Assembly (NCBI GenBank): GCA_963971285.1 | Contig: OZ020246.1 | Location: 24,216,494 to 24,280,493 of the forward strand | Origin: Astropecten irregularis | Taxonomy: Eukaryota > Echinodermata > Asteroidea > Paxillosida > Astropectinidae | Direction of reading: 5' to 3' | DNA length: 64,000 nt | Shown here: positions 34,215 through 46,084 of the stretch, piece by piece | How the letters are laid out: each line of letters opens with the position of its first letter | How positions within the stretch are numbered: the stretch's first letter is position 1 | The notes under the pieces: model-generated | Seen by the model: the letters and a program-made list of their open reading frames with translations, nothing else | Database searches by the model: none | Told to the model about the DNA's origin: nothing | Position numbers and translations under genes: made by a program

Positions 34215-35637
34215 CAATAAAAAAAAAACTGAAACTGAACAGAAAATGCTCTCCTTCTGTACGCACCAATTCTGGCTGTGCTTTTTGGTGAGCAAGAGCC
34301 AAGAAAGGTAGGTCATAAAGGTGTAATAGCCACAAAAGATCCCAAATAAGTTTCTATTTATTTTCCTTTCTTGTCATCAAGATGCACAATCATCATAAAG
34401 TTGTGTACTTTCAATAACCAGTCCCACCCATGGGCAACCTTCATGCACTAGTACAGTCATCACACAAACACGCCGTGGTTCACTGAGTTTGATGGAATCA
34501 GCATTCAACCATGCATTAATCATATGTAATGATACTAATCCAGATTTAGAATTATGTTGTTCCATTACAGAATATGTGTCGCTCAACGGTCATTTTTACC
34601 ACAGATGATGAGAAAACTTTGCCAGAAACTTTCTCAGTTCCCTATGGGCGTTATAGCATCATTCTTTCCAGACATCAGCCCCTATCTGGGTTGTGATCAA
34701 CCTATTCTTTTTTTTATAATTGAAGTACCAAAATGCCTTCCTGGATTCCTAATTGCCCATGGGTGATGAAAAAAGCAATCAAGATTACTCACAAAAGGTT
34801 ACAAGCATCATGGCCCATTGGCAATGAATGATTCAACTTTTCAGACAGTGACATCGCTAAGAGACTCTCTTATTTACCACATGCTCAAATCTCAAACCCT
34901 CTATAACCCCCCCCCCCCCCCCCCACCGCACTCCATTTACATGCCGTAAAATGGCTTAAAGCACAAAAGATCTATATTTCGTCTCAGTTGTCTTAACCTT
35001 TGCCGCAGCCCCTGCGAGCAAGGTGAAAAAAGCAATCAACTTTATAACGGGCATCATACAAATTTCATAGTCTTAATTCATAAATGATGGCACAAGTCTG
35101 CTCAAAACTCCACAGATGATGTCACTTGCACCGCACAATGTTTTCACCACCTCATTATTCATTTCCAATGTGCTATAAAGACACTTGTTCTAATTTTAGA
35201 CCAGGAATGTATAGGGCCCACGAACATGCACTTTGGCTTATAACACTTCAAGTCCCATCACTAGTTCAGGTTTTTATTTTTTCACTTTGAATACCCGAGA
35301 AAAAAATTACGGACATAATCAGAATATACAAGGAACATATGTAAGAGTCTAATCTTCAAAAGGTTGTTTTGACAATTATATGCAAGTATATACATGTACA
35401 TGTATAGGCCTACACAGGTACATGTATATATATGCAAAGGCCAGTAATTAATGTTTTGTTAAGGCATTTGTCTCTATTTGTTTAAGGTGTTTCATTGTTC
35501 TGAGTTACACAACTTCTTCTTCTCATATATTCTTCTTCATTATGGTATTGTTCTGACTTTATCCTCAATGTATAAAATGTGACATTGTCTTGTCTTGCTC
35601 TTCTTCTTCTTTGAGTCTGTTGTCTTAATTTTTGCTC

Positions 35638-35989
35638 TTTAAAGGTAGTATCATACTTTGGTAAGAAACCAAAACAAAAATGTTCACAGATTTAAGTATA
35701 ACTTACAGGGTATGAAGATGGTGGTGATAGAAACATACCGTTCAAATTTGTCCGCCTGAAATGCTGTATTTATCCAGAAATTAGTAAAACAACGACCGAA
35801 AATCAAAGATCAAAAATAAAAGAGAAAAGACTTAAGAAATACTGTGGCCGTTTTTCACAGTTTTCTCAAAAAGTGGGCACTGTATGGGACTGAAATTTTC
35901 ACAGATGACTGTTACTGTATCTTCTTTGATATTTTTGGCCATGAATCTGTATTTCTTTGACAAAAACCAAAGTATGATATTACCTTTAA
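35638..35989 (+). mobile_element. Family C element, copy 6, well preserved
   Basis: Bounded by TTTAAAGGTAGTATCATACT and AGTATGATATTACCTTTAA. All family blocks are present, including CTTACAGGGTATGAAGATGG, AGTGGGCACTGTATGGGACT and CACAGATGACTGTTACTG. Confidence 0.85.
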
Positions 35990-36548
35990 GATCAAGACAC
36001 GTACAATACACAGTCACACAGCATTTATCATCTTGTAGGTCATCAAGACTGGTTACCAGTCCCTTTTTTAATATTGTATGTTCAATAGAGAGCAGGGAAC
36101 CAGTCTTGGTTGTCAGGAACCTGATTTTTCATTTTCATTTTTTGTTTCATTTTTTATACAAAATCCTTAATTTGACTTCAACCATTAGCCAGCCCTGAAA
36201 AATATGAAGTGCTATCACTATAATGTAATAATGCTCTCATATAGGGCCCTACAAACTACTGTGCAAGTTCATAAATTTTGCCCAATTATTTGTAAAAATG
36301 ATACACAACTAAATAATGCACCCAAATGAACTGATGAAAATAATTGTTTCAATGCTTTTTAGATGATACACATGATGTGAAAAGAGAAAATAAGGTTTTC
36401 TTTGTGTTTCAAGAGAGCGGCCATCTCAGTAATTCAGTCAATTTATCATTTGCAGAATAAATCTCTAGGCAGATGAAAAGATTTTTCATTGCATGATTAC
36501 AATTTATACTACAAAACCAATATCATATCTAGAGATGTACATATACAT

Positions 36549-36902
36549 AAAGGTAATATCATATCATACTTTGGTTTTTGTAAAAGAAATACAGATTCAT
36601 GGGCATAAATAACAAGGAAGATAAAGTAACAGTCATCTGTGAAATTTCAAAGTCCCTTTTTTGAGAAAACAGTGAAAAGGGGCAACAGTATGTCTTGAGT
36701 CTTTCCACTGTTATTTTTTATCTTTGACAAATCAGAATTGTTCTTGGTCATTGTTTTACTCTTTTCTCGATAAATACAGCATTTCAGGCAGAACAATGTT
36801 AAAGGTATGTTTCTACCATCACCATCTTTATACCCTGTAAGTTATAGGTAAATCTGTTAGGATTTTTGTTTCGGTATGCTACCAAAGTATGATATTACCT
36901 TT
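36549..36902 (-). mobile_element. Family C element, copy 7, inverted, abuts family D
   Basis: Plus-strand start AAAGGTAATATCATATCATA and end CCAAAGTATGATATTACCTT. The blocks are in reverse order (CATCACCATCTTTATACCCT near the right). Its right end touches the family D element at 36903 with no spacer. Confidence 0.83.
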
Positions 36903-37024
36903 CAGGGGCTGTTTGTTTCTTGCACAAGATCCGTGATCTTGCAGATCCACGTCCCATGCAGGGTACGCTAAAATGGGATCCGGAGCAGCAGGATCCCTGA
37001 TCTCGTTCACGAAACAAACAGGCC
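36903..37024. mobile_element. Family D foldback element, copy 4
   Basis: A 122-bp near-palindrome bounded by AGGGGCTGTTTGTTTCTTG and ACGAAACAAACAGGCCC. The centre AAAATGGGATCCGGAGCAG is in reverse orientation to the other copies. Confidence 0.82.
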
Positions 37025-37470
37025 CATATAATGATAACTGTTTCAGTTCTTCGTTCACATCCTCCACTATTCGTTACTTTCTGGTATTTCCCACGAGACC
37101 AACTTCACCCAGAGACAATGTTTTTCTAACCTACTGACATCGTTTCATCCTCATCCCATTTTTGTCTCTCACCACCTGATCAATATAGGTCATCCTTTAC
37201 TTCCTCGTGGCCCGACAGAATAGACAACTTGAGACTATTTATGATAAGAAGATGCATCTGTTGGACTGTGTGGAGCAGGTAGTTTCTGCTCATTCTCTCT
37301 GGCTTCGTACAGAGAGAGGGAAAAATTAAGATCTCCACTGCAGGGCATTGCACTTACATGTACCCCTTTAAAGGGACACGTTGATTAAAGTCGATTGTAT
37401 TTATCAATCTATAACTCAGTGTGGCCATCTCCTAGGGTTTGTTCAGGCTTGGTTACATGAACCTCAACAT

Positions 37471-37843
37471 TAAAGGTATTATCATATTTTGGTAGCATAC
37501 CGAAACAGAAATGTTCACAGATTTAACTATTTAACTAATTACAGGGTATAAAGATGGTGATGGTAGAAACACACCATTAAAATTTTGTTCTGCCTGAAAT
37601 GCTGTATTTCAAGAAAAGAGTAAAACCAATGACCACATTTTTTGGGGATATTTTAAAGATCAAAAATAAAAGAGAAAAGACTTAAGAAATACTGTGGCCG
37701 TTTTTCACTGCTTCCTCAAAAAGTGGGCACCGTATGGGACTGAAAATTTCACATATGACTGTCAGTGTATCTTCCTTGATAATTTTGCCCATAAATCTGC
37801 ATTTCTTTGAAAAACAAAACAAAGTATGATAATTACCTTTAAA
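37471..37843 (+). mobile_element. Family C element, copy 8
   Basis: Bounded by TAAAGGTATTATCATATTTT and AAAGTATGATAATTACCTTT. The blocks AGGGTATAAAGATGGTGATG, TTGTTCTGCCTGAAATGCTG and AAGTGGGCACCGTATGGGAC are present. Confidence 0.84.
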
Positions 37844-38039
37844 GGGGAAAGGAAATGAATACGTCCAACAGTTCGTTATAGATGTTCAAAAGGGAGATTT
37901 TATTCCTGTGTGTCTTTCGTTTTTGATTATGCTTGGAGTTAGTGTAATAGGTTTTGCGGTAACACCACAGGACATATATTTATGGCTCTGAAAAGATCCG
38001 ATTAACTCCATGTTCTGTATAAATAAGGAGTTACTTTAG

Positions 38040-38143
38040 TACTTTCTGCATCTGATGAAGTAGGCCTAGTTGCTGCTGCGAAAGCTCTGCACATATTAAA
38101 ATCTAGTTAGTCAATATAGTGCTACTTGTATTTTTCTATTTTA
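38040..38143 (+). repeat. Single arm of the GATGAAGTAG repeat
   Basis: CATCTGATGAAGTAGGCC, GCTGCGAAAGCTCTGC, TCTAGTTAGTCAATATAGTG and CTACTTGTATTTTTC match the right arm of the palindromic copy at 45389-45549. Only one arm is present here. Confidence 0.6.
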
Positions 38144-39029
38144 TATTGTTATCTGACTGACACAGCTACCCACCATTATACTCATTACTTTTGCATAATA
38201 TACACAAACATTTTATACATAAGAATGACTTCTTCTTTTTAGGAAGATTATTCTTTGAAGAGGGGATAGGATGGGGGAATGGAGACATAAACAGCAACTA
38301 GTAAAAGAAATTTGTGAATCACAGAAAGAATACCAACATGTTTAAAAAGCACCTACAGATTGAATGAGTAATGTACAATATTGCAACAGATAATAAATGC
38401 AATCCTTCGGAAGCATTTTGGCAGAGTGGCCAACAAAAATAACACGTCGGGTTGGGAAGGGCTCAGTATAATCGAGTATCTCTTTAATTCATATAAACCA
38501 AGATAGTTCCTCCTTCCTTGAAGTAGGATGCGGCAGAAGAAGATGACACATAATCAATACAGATGAGATGGCTTCCGATGAAGGGACACGTAACTATGCG
38601 GAGAGTCTTTTTTTCTTCTTCTTCGGCATGAAGCTTTGTCTCGCAACACGACCAAATTTTCAATGCCTCGGGTATGACATCCTCGGATGTTAACATCAGG
38701 GGATAAAGAAAAATTAATCTCATTGCAGGATTCTTTTTTTATTATTAAAGAGCTTGAAGCTGTGAATATTATGTTCAGACGGTGCTCCCTTTTTATGCAA
38801 AAAGACTTTGATGCTAAAATGACAGACAGCAAATGAATTGTTCACATATGAATGAGAATGTGACTTTGTTTTTCAGGAACTGGTAACATTTATAAACCTG
38901 AAACTGACAAAGTGCTCAAAAAACATTCTGTGACAAATGCTTTATTTCATCAATTTGAAAAATTATAATCACTCAAATGTACGAAATTGCATATGCACAA
39001 AATACACTATATTAACTTGAGTTAACTGT

Positions 39030-39132
39030 TTCCCTTTTCAAACCAGAGAAAATACTTCCATACCGCAGCCAAAAGCATATATTTATACCCGTTATTTTAT
39101 AATTGATTCACAAAATGGAGACGGAGCTGCAG

Positions 39133-39166
<34 letters not shown>

Positions 39167-39275
39167 TGAGCCTGAGCCTGAGCCTGAGCCTGAGCATGAG
39201 CCTGAGCCTGAGTGAGCCTGAGCCTAAGTCTGAGCCTAAATCTGAGCCTGACCCTCTGTTTTGTAAACACCCTAT
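39030..39275. mobile_element. Family E element, left arm lost, GAGCCT array expanded
   Basis: Retains the centre TTTTCAAACCAGAGAAAATA and TTGATTCACAAAATGGAG. It is followed by about 120 bp of GAGCCT hexamers, broken by GAGTGAGCC junctions, and then CTGTTTTGTAAACACCC. The array translates as Leu-Arg or Ser-Leu runs, which give spurious ORFs on both strands. Confidence 0.75.
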
Positions 39276-39379
39276 ATACAGGGTGACAAACATATTTAAT
39301 TTGTATCATATCATTCTACAAAATTTGCTTTCCATGTATACGCATTAATCTATCAAAAATGATTTCATCAAATAACCGA

Positions 39380-39475
39380 CATGGCTTCTGACTGCCAAAC
39401 GAACAAAGATAATTGAATATTAGGGACACAGCCGACATATAGGGCTGGATAGCTCAGTTGGTATACAAACTCTGT
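39380..39475 (+). mobile_element. SINE1, tRNA-derived, 5' fragment
   Basis: Starts ACATGGCTTCTGACTGCC, then AACGAACAAAGATAATTGAA, and contains GGATAGCTCAGTTGGTATAC, a near-consensus tRNA A box. No B box follows, so it is a truncated copy and not a tRNA gene. Confidence 0.65.
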
Positions 39476-40605
39476 TGCATTTATTTTCTATCAACCCCAT
39501 AATCAGATAATGAAGAGTATTACAGTACAAGTCAGTATTGTTTAACTGCTTCGGCTTTACATACATGTATACAGGCAGAACCAACAGGGAACTCTCCACA
39601 AATTTCTGAAGCCTTTCCGCACTTTGATCACTACTCAACTGGGAAATGATGAGGGCAAAACCCAGAGATAACCCAGAGGAAACGAAATTATTCTGACAGC
39701 TTTGACCGAGGATTCACACTTTCATGAACCTGTCTCATCATGGCTTGTTATTGACCACGTACAGCATGCACTGTACTGAGCAGTCGCTCACCATGGAGGA
39801 TGTGTTCTTTATTCCTCCATGACTGAACGGAATTCATCTCCAGGAAAAAACTGTCGCAGAATCTGACAAAATAAACACGCCTGATTCAAAGTCAATACTC
39901 CGAAGGTCTTAAGGGACAGTTGGGTAAAGAGAACCAAAGCTTGGGGGTGGGGGAAAGCCATGATGAGCACTCGGCCAAAAAAAAAGAAAAGATACCCAAC
40001 AAAAACAAGATGAGATATCTAAGAGTAACCAAATTAATTCTTGAGCTGGGAATTATAAATAAACAGATTTATAACCATGAAATTAGCTACTTGTGTATCT
40101 CTGTATCACTATAAATGTGGCTTGGATGTACAGCACTGGTTGACTTTTTAAAATGCCTGGTCTGACATGTGGACTAATAGACGTGGAAATGTCTGCAAGC
40201 AAGTTGATGGGAATTTGTTTGCGATCCAGGTAGATGGTGATGCTTGAGAACCCCAGAACAAATGTTTGTTAAGCATGTTAGAATCACGGCAGAGAATCTG
40301 AGAGAAAAATGGCCAGCTCGGGGGCAAATGATCTAGAATTCTGGATATTTGAACTATGGAGCAGTGGGTTGTTTGTCTTAAGTCCATCTTTCTTCTTCTA
40401 GTATAGCAGGTCCTGATCCGTCTAACACCTGAGGTGGAGCAATCCTACTCATCTCCATCAAGGTTTTTGTCTAGGGTCGTCAAAGCATGCTCGATGAGTT
40501 GATGTACGTGTACGTTAGAATCCAATTTCACGACTCTGATTTCGCACCTTTCGCACTACAAACTGCTTAACTCAGAGATTTGTCATCCCGGTGTGGCAGT
40601 CTCAC

Positions 40606-40750
40606 TTGTCTCCCGGTCTCAGCTGTCCCCCTGGCATAGCTGGACATAGCACGCCATTTAAACGGACGGCATTCCCGTCGTTGTGCGCAGTGATGGCATG
40701 ACGTATTTTACCATGTTTGGTAAGGGGGACAGGTGGGACTGGGAGACAGA
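40606..40750. mobile_element. MITE-like element with TTGTCTCCCGGTCTC ends
   Basis: The left CTTGTCTCCCGGTCTCAGC with TGTCCCCC is mirrored by the right GGGGGACAGGTGGGACTGGG with AGACAG, giving about 26-bp imperfect TIRs. The interior is GC-rich. A single copy here. Confidence 0.7.
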
Positions 40751-41563
40751 TATAAGCTTTTTAAACTTCTAAGGGAGCAGTCCGGTTTTTACATTTTCTG
40801 AGCTATCACGGAGGTAGAAATAGAAATCCAAGATGACTTCTTAAAACTATTTACGTGTCCGTCAATTTGTTGGCATTGTGGCAAAACCATTTGGGTCCGC
40901 TCTCCTGATTTGTGTAACACGGCTACATGTATGATTTTGCTTTTCCCTCTACACACAAATGGTAAAATGATCCAGATACAATCACTATTCTTCGCTCATT
41001 GCTGTTGTCAAGAAATTCTGCTTTAAAATCCTGTGAGAAAATTCATGAATCGTTAATTGCATTGCATCGAAAAGTAAGCATGCATGTAAGCGAAAAAATT
41101 TCATGCTAAATGTGACATGGCCTTCTAGAATCTTTTGCTATAATGTTGTAGTTCCTTGTAAGCATTGTATAAATATTTATGAATGTTCCAATTTACCAAA
41201 ATTATAATTCTCTTGTCAATAATTTTGTGATTGCCCTTTTGAATTTTGAATTCAACCCTCTCCGCCTCTCCCCATTCCTATTAACTGAGCAGATAGAGAC
41301 TACGTTCGGTCGACGAGATTTAGATAAGCACTTTTCAGTCAATAGGTTTTAGCTTATACTTGAATGGCGCTCAATCGGGCAATTTCCTTGCAATGTACGA
41401 ACAGTGCAGAAGCTTTGGCTTTGTCAATATAATGCACGGACGTCAAGAGTAATGTTATTCCGTCATTCAGGTCGGTGCACCACAGTGGAGGCATGAGGCT
41501 GTTTGTGCTGTATGGACTAAACGTGGGGAACGATTTGGCAGGGGGGCAGGCCGGCGAACGAGG

Positions 41564-42000
41564 TAGTGCTGGGCAAAATCGGGTAATTTCATATCCGGTT
41601 ACTGATTGCAAACAAAAATCAGTTGGGTCAACAGTTAACATTATGTAATCACGTGTGACATGTGTGACATGTGCGATTTATGGTATATACGTCTTCTTCA
41701 ATGTGATTGTCGCTTTCAGACTGCTTTTTACGATGTTATTTTTTAGATCAAGCATTTAGATCAAGTACATATAATGTTTCTTTTTTAGATCCAGTATGTG
41801 AAAAGCGTGTTTTTACTTAATGGCAAAATGGACAAAATAATTGATTGAAATTCTACAGTTTACACTTATTGGGTTGTTGAGCATGAGCCAAACGCTTGTC
41901 CCTTTCAGTTTCGGCTAACGGTTAGTGAAATGTTGTAACCGGATAAATAAATCCAGGTCGGTAAACCTATAACCGCGGATAAAAAAAAATCCCAGCACTA
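41564..42000. mobile_element. Element with TAGTGCTGGGC ends (hAT/piggyBac-like)
   Basis: Starts TAGTGCTGGGCAAAATCGGG and ends AAAAAAAAATCCCAGCACTA. The subterminal GGTAATTTCATATCCGGTTA is partly mirrored by GGTAAACCTATAACCGCGGA. The 437-bp interior has no ORF. The terminus type is common in cut-and-paste elements of several superfamilies, so the class is tentative. Confidence 0.65.
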
Positions 42001-42635
42001 GAGCAAGGGGTGTCAAAAGGGGACAACAGTGGCATGCGCTCACCTCTCCCTAGTGACACGTACAGTACGATTAGCCCTTGATCAAATTATTTCATGTGAT
42101 ATGTGGCAGCATTTGTATATCAAGTTGATATGAGGGTGTCATCTTTGTGATGGAAATGGGTCATGAATGCATAAAAAAGCAGCTGGAATGTCTCGCATGG
42201 GTTGAGGGTAATTGTGGTAATGGCCGTGGCGGCCTGGCAGGGAAAAGATTGATGGTTCTATACAAATTTGAGTTTCTGCGTATGAGTAATCGTGTTCATA
42301 CTTGTTTTGTAAACTGAACTCCATTTGAATGCTAATGATGCAAGGATCCGTGATGTTTAATTTCAGCGCCATGTGTTTATGCTTTGAGAAAGTTCATGAA
42401 CAAATCAAAATTAATTTTACAGCTTGCAAACATAAATGTGACCTATGTTTCATGAAGTCCAAATCAAATAAATGTGATTATTGTGAATATAAAACTAAAT
42501 AAGGTGACAACATTCAAAAGACTGTTCATGTACATCTACAATGGTATGAGTGCGTACACATGTACGGTACTTGCATGCCATACAGATGGCAACATTTCTG
42601 TCAATTTGGATGCTTGCAAATTTAATAGACAATTT

Positions 42636-42770
42636 GGGTCGATTTTACGAAGCCATACGATCGATCGTAACTCGAGTTATGAAGGATTATCCATTGTATT
42701 CTACGTAAGGCTGCAAGGCATCATAAGTCCTACGACTGAAGTTACAATGACTTTGGTGAAATCGACACCT
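42636..42770. mobile_element. Family B MITE-like element, copy 4
   Basis: Bounded by GGGTCGATTTTACGAAGCC and TGACTTTGGTGAAATCGACA. The interior ACGATCGATCGTAACTCGAG and AAGGCATCATAAGTCCTACG is as in the copy at 21206. Confidence 0.82.
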
Positions 42771-43128
42771 GAACAAATAATGCATTTTTTTTCTCAATTT
42801 TACTTTTTTTTTCACTTGAAGTAAGTTGTGAAGTGAATCCTACATTATGGTTAAAAAATGTGTATAAATGATTTTTTTTTGCTTAAATTGGGCAATCCAC
42901 GGCCTTGTCTTTATATTATGTTTTTGTCTTGATATTTTCTTATTCTGTAGGGTGTAATTTGCCCGAAAATAAATGAAAATATTAAAATTAATGATTTAAA
43001 AAAATCTAAAAAACCTGTTCAAATCTGAACTCAAATAAAAATAAGTGCCATCTACATTAATAATAAATAGGCCGACCAAGACCATTGTGTGAGTCACGAC
43101 CATTGGTCATCTGGGTTTTAGAAAATAT

Positions 43129-43262
43129 GGCCGTGTCCAAATTCTCTGGCTGTGACTGCAAATTACGCATGCACCTATGGCAGCCACTAGCCAGTGACTA
43201 CAGCCATTTCCATACACTTGTGTGTTATTTTCAGTCGCAGCCAGAGAATTGGGACACGGCCT
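43129..43262. mobile_element. Family J MITE-like element, copy 1
   Basis: The left GGCCGTGTCCAAATTCTCTG is mirrored by the right AGAGAATTGGGACACGGCC. The arms extend for about 35 bp through GGCTGTGACTGCAAATTAC. The second copy is at 60807-60951. Confidence 0.8.
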
Positions 43263-43721
43263 AAGATTTGCGAGCTGAGAACAAAGTGATAACAGTAAGT
43301 GCTTTCTGTGTGTTGGTCCAGCGGCGGAGACATCTTTCACGATAGATCAGGCTCTGACCTGTCCTGGATGAAGCAATACCGGTAATGATTACTGACCGGT
43401 AAAGGTGTGATGGTCAGCATGACGGTCAGTGAACAAATGCCAAGCTGACTCATCTTGACCGCACCTTAGGGTAACAAAATCAAGCCGTGTTTTAAGCAAA
43501 CAAATCCGACCTACATCCTCCGCATCCCAAGCTGCTAATATTGTACCAACAAATAAAAAAGCACTTTAATGAATTGTTTGTCAATCCACAAAGTTGAGTC
43601 ACTAGGTGTGAAAGGTGTCGACAGGTAAACATTCTCCTTCGTCCAAACTGGTTAATATGAATGTTTTATCATGAAAGTGAATGTGATATCCTCAGTTAAT
43701 TGTGACTGGCAATTAAAACTA

Positions 43722-43908
43722 TGGTGGAACGCTGCTGTAACGAACATGGCGGGATGAACAGATATTGTCTGTTATAGGGGCCGTTTGTTATAGTGAAACC
43801 ATATTGTGTTCAATTGTGTTGTACACAAAAATTGGGAGCCAAGGATGATATTCGGTATCATAGCCAAATGTTCGTTATAGCAGTGTTCGTTATAGTGGCA
43901 TTCCACTG
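43722..43908. repeat. Foldback with GTTCGTTATAG motifs
   Basis: The left GGTGGAACGCTGCTGTAACG with AACATGG is mirrored on the right by GTTCGTTATAGCAGTGTTCG and TTATAGTGGCATTCCACTG. TTCGTTATAG-type motifs also occur internally. It ends 12 bp before the next hairpin element. Confidence 0.6.
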
Positions 43909-43920
43909 ACATACGGTAAT

Positions 43921-44053
43921 GGGAGACTTTTGGAGAGACGGTCTTGAGTCAACAGCGCACGCGCAAACCATGTTTGCGCAATTCTGAGCATGCGCGCGTT
44001 GTTTTGCGCGTGCGTGCGCTGTTGACTCAAGACCGACTCTCCAAAAGTCTCCC
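43921..44053. mobile_element. Near-perfect hairpin element, about 46-nt arms
   Basis: The left arm starts GGGAGACTTTTGGAGAGACG and the right arm ends CCGACTCTCCAAAAGTCTCC, with one visible mismatch in the outer 40 or so bases. The centre is rich in GCGC and TGCGCA motifs. A partial second copy is nested inside the family A element at 47892-48208. Confidence 0.85.
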
Positions 44054-44500
44054 ATTTCCAAATTCCTGTAAAGCGCAGGTGTATGGATAACATTTCATTT
44101 TAACAATACTCTGCAGTTACATGTATGCTTAAACAATAGGACTCACTAAGTTCCCGTAATGACCCGTATGCCATAATAATGTGGGGTGATAAACATTATT
44201 ATGTACATATGGTGTACATGTATAATGGGCTGTGATTAAAATTTCAATTACATGGTGGTAAATTCGAATTTGATGTAATGAAACACCACTTATTAAAAAA
44301 AATAAATAAACAGTGTTTGCTCCACATTTTATTCTCACATGTACGACAAATATTTACTTTAATGTCAGTGAGGTTCAAGAACCTTGGGTTCAGGTGGCAG
44401 CCATACACAACATTACATGTAAATTGGCAATTTTATGAATATCCCCCCCAAAAAAGAGAACAAAAAAGATGAAGTTGTATTAAGATGTAATTCTATCTTT

Positions 44501-44764
44501 CTGGCAGAAACATACCGTTCAAATGTATTTCCGCCTGAAATGCTGTATTTAAATCCAGAAAGAGTCAAAACAAACACCAACTATCTTGACTAGATTCAAA
44601 ATTTTATAAGAAAAATTTAGTGGGGTTTCCGCTATTTTCTTGTGACTCAGATGTGACATCTGATTGAGATAAAATTTTCACAGGTTTAAAACATAATTTC
44701 ATGTACATGCTGGACTGAGTGCTGTTCTAGTGCTGTGACCTTTACCAATCTTGTATCCCTTTAT
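44501..44764 (+). mobile_element. Family C variant, copy 9, left end missing
   Basis: Begins inside the element at GGCAGAAACATACCGTTC, then CGCCTGAAATGCTGTATTTA. The right half CTTGTGACTCAGATGTGACA and GTGCTGTGACCTTTACC matches the variant at 15958 rather than the main family. Confidence 0.65.
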
Positions 44765-45388
44765 ATAAAATCGAATCAGACCTGCACTATTTTTTGAAAA
44801 CACACTTTTGGGGACATGTGGAAAGAGCATAGACATTATTCAGTATTTTTTGTCCGCATTTGTTGAGTTTTGTTTAAACCTCTGACTTGACAAAGAGCTG
44901 TCTATAAAAATGGCTTCAGGGCTAGGGGAAAGGAAAAAAGCTTTGAGATTCATCAAAATAATCTCCACTCTGAATAACCTTTCACAAAAGCACGTTCTAC
45001 GTCAAAAGGAAAAAAGAAATCTTGAAAAGGCGAACTGCGGACAGCTCAGGCGTAATCTCTTGTCGGAAGTTGCCAGCAATATGCAATATTTACATCAGCC
45101 TCTGTCAAGTGGAAATGAAGCTTTTAACAAGCACTGAAGGATGGCAATTCGTGTTCTAAAGGCAGTGAAACGGGAGATGTACAAAGAGACTGTCTATGTA
45201 AGACCTGTTGAGGGTGATGTACTACTGCCGGCGGGGAGATGGGAGGTGATGGGAGGGGAAGAGATGGGACGGGAGGGAGGTCCCGGAGATTTTCATTTTC
45301 ATGTTGAAGACAGGCAAGGAACAAGTAAGGTTATCATCAGAAATGTATAATGGTGGGTACCCGTGCCAGTCAGATAACATTATAAAAT

Positions 45389-45549
45389 AAAAAATACAAG
45401 AAGCACTTTATTGACTAACTAGAGTTTAAAATGTGCATTTGAGCTTTTGTAGCAACTACTACTTCATCAGATGCAAGTAGTAGTTGCTACGAAAGCTCAA
45501 GCACATTTTAAACTGTAGTTAGTCAATAAAGTGCTACTTGTATTTTTTT
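45389..45549. repeat. Palindromic repeat, about 70-bp arms
   Basis: The left arm AAAATACAAGAAGCACTTTA, CTAACTAGAGTTTAAAATG and GTAGCAACTACTACTTCATC is mirrored by TGCAAGTAGTAGTTGCTACG, ATTTTAAACTGTAGTTAGTC and AAGTGCTACTTGTATTTTT. The loop is very short, so the copy is an almost closed palindrome and prone to instability. Confidence 0.82.
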
Positions 45550-45767
45550 AAATTTTATATCAGAAATGTAGTGACTTCCACCTGTGTCCACATGCACATG
45601 ATGATATGTAGATAGACGTAGTTATCGAAGTCCAAGTTAGTAGTCGTGTACTCGTGCGTCGCTAGCGGATTGTCATGATACGCCCTCTCGTGGTGGCGGG
45701 TACAATAACTATGTCTAGCAATCTAGACTAGATGATATGTAGGAAAGGCTAATAATTATCCTACCAT

Positions 45768-46035
45768 TGAAATGTGAACAAAGAAAAATTTACTGGAGCG
45801 GGATTTGAACCGGCGACCTCCTGAATACCGTACAGGCGCTCTACTTACTGAGCCATCCAGCGCTATGTTGGTGGTGACCCCAATAGTCAATTATCTTTGG
45901 GGTCACCACCAACGTAGTGGCTGTACGGTATTCATGAGGTCGCCGGTTCGAATCCCGCTCCAGTCAATTTTTCTTTGTTCACTTTTCAATGACTTTATAA
46001 AATTCAGTCAGTTTCCCTTATTTGGTTATTTGATA
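45768..46035. repeat. Head-to-head pair of SINE1 tRNA-like units
   Basis: Two SINE1 copies face each other. The left one, on the minus strand, has GGATGGCTCAGTAAGTAGAG as A box and CCGGTTCAAATCCCGCTC as B box. The right one, on the plus strand, lacks the A-box part but keeps CCGGTTCGAATCCCGCTCC and the TTTTCTTTGTTCACTTTTC tail. Between them TTGGTGGTGACCCCA and TGGGGTCACCACCAA form a perfect hairpin. Confidence 0.75.
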
Positions 46036-46084
46036 ATTATCCTACAAGTTTGAAGAATCACGTCAAAATATGACACTAATATGC

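Noticed and set aside
39097-39309. Leu-Arg and Gln-Ala repeat proteins on both strands
   Set aside because: Translation of the GAGCCT hexanucleotide array of a family E element in different frames.
44910-45350. Two consecutive plus-strand frames (75 and 69 codons) that might be exons
   Set aside because: They are charged and low in similarity to anything recognised. No convincing splice sites link them, and part is a purine-rich GGGAGG stretch.
45800-45885. Possible tRNA gene on the minus strand
   Set aside because: A and B boxes are present, but the anticodon arm does not fold properly and the sequence is part of the dispersed SINE1 family.
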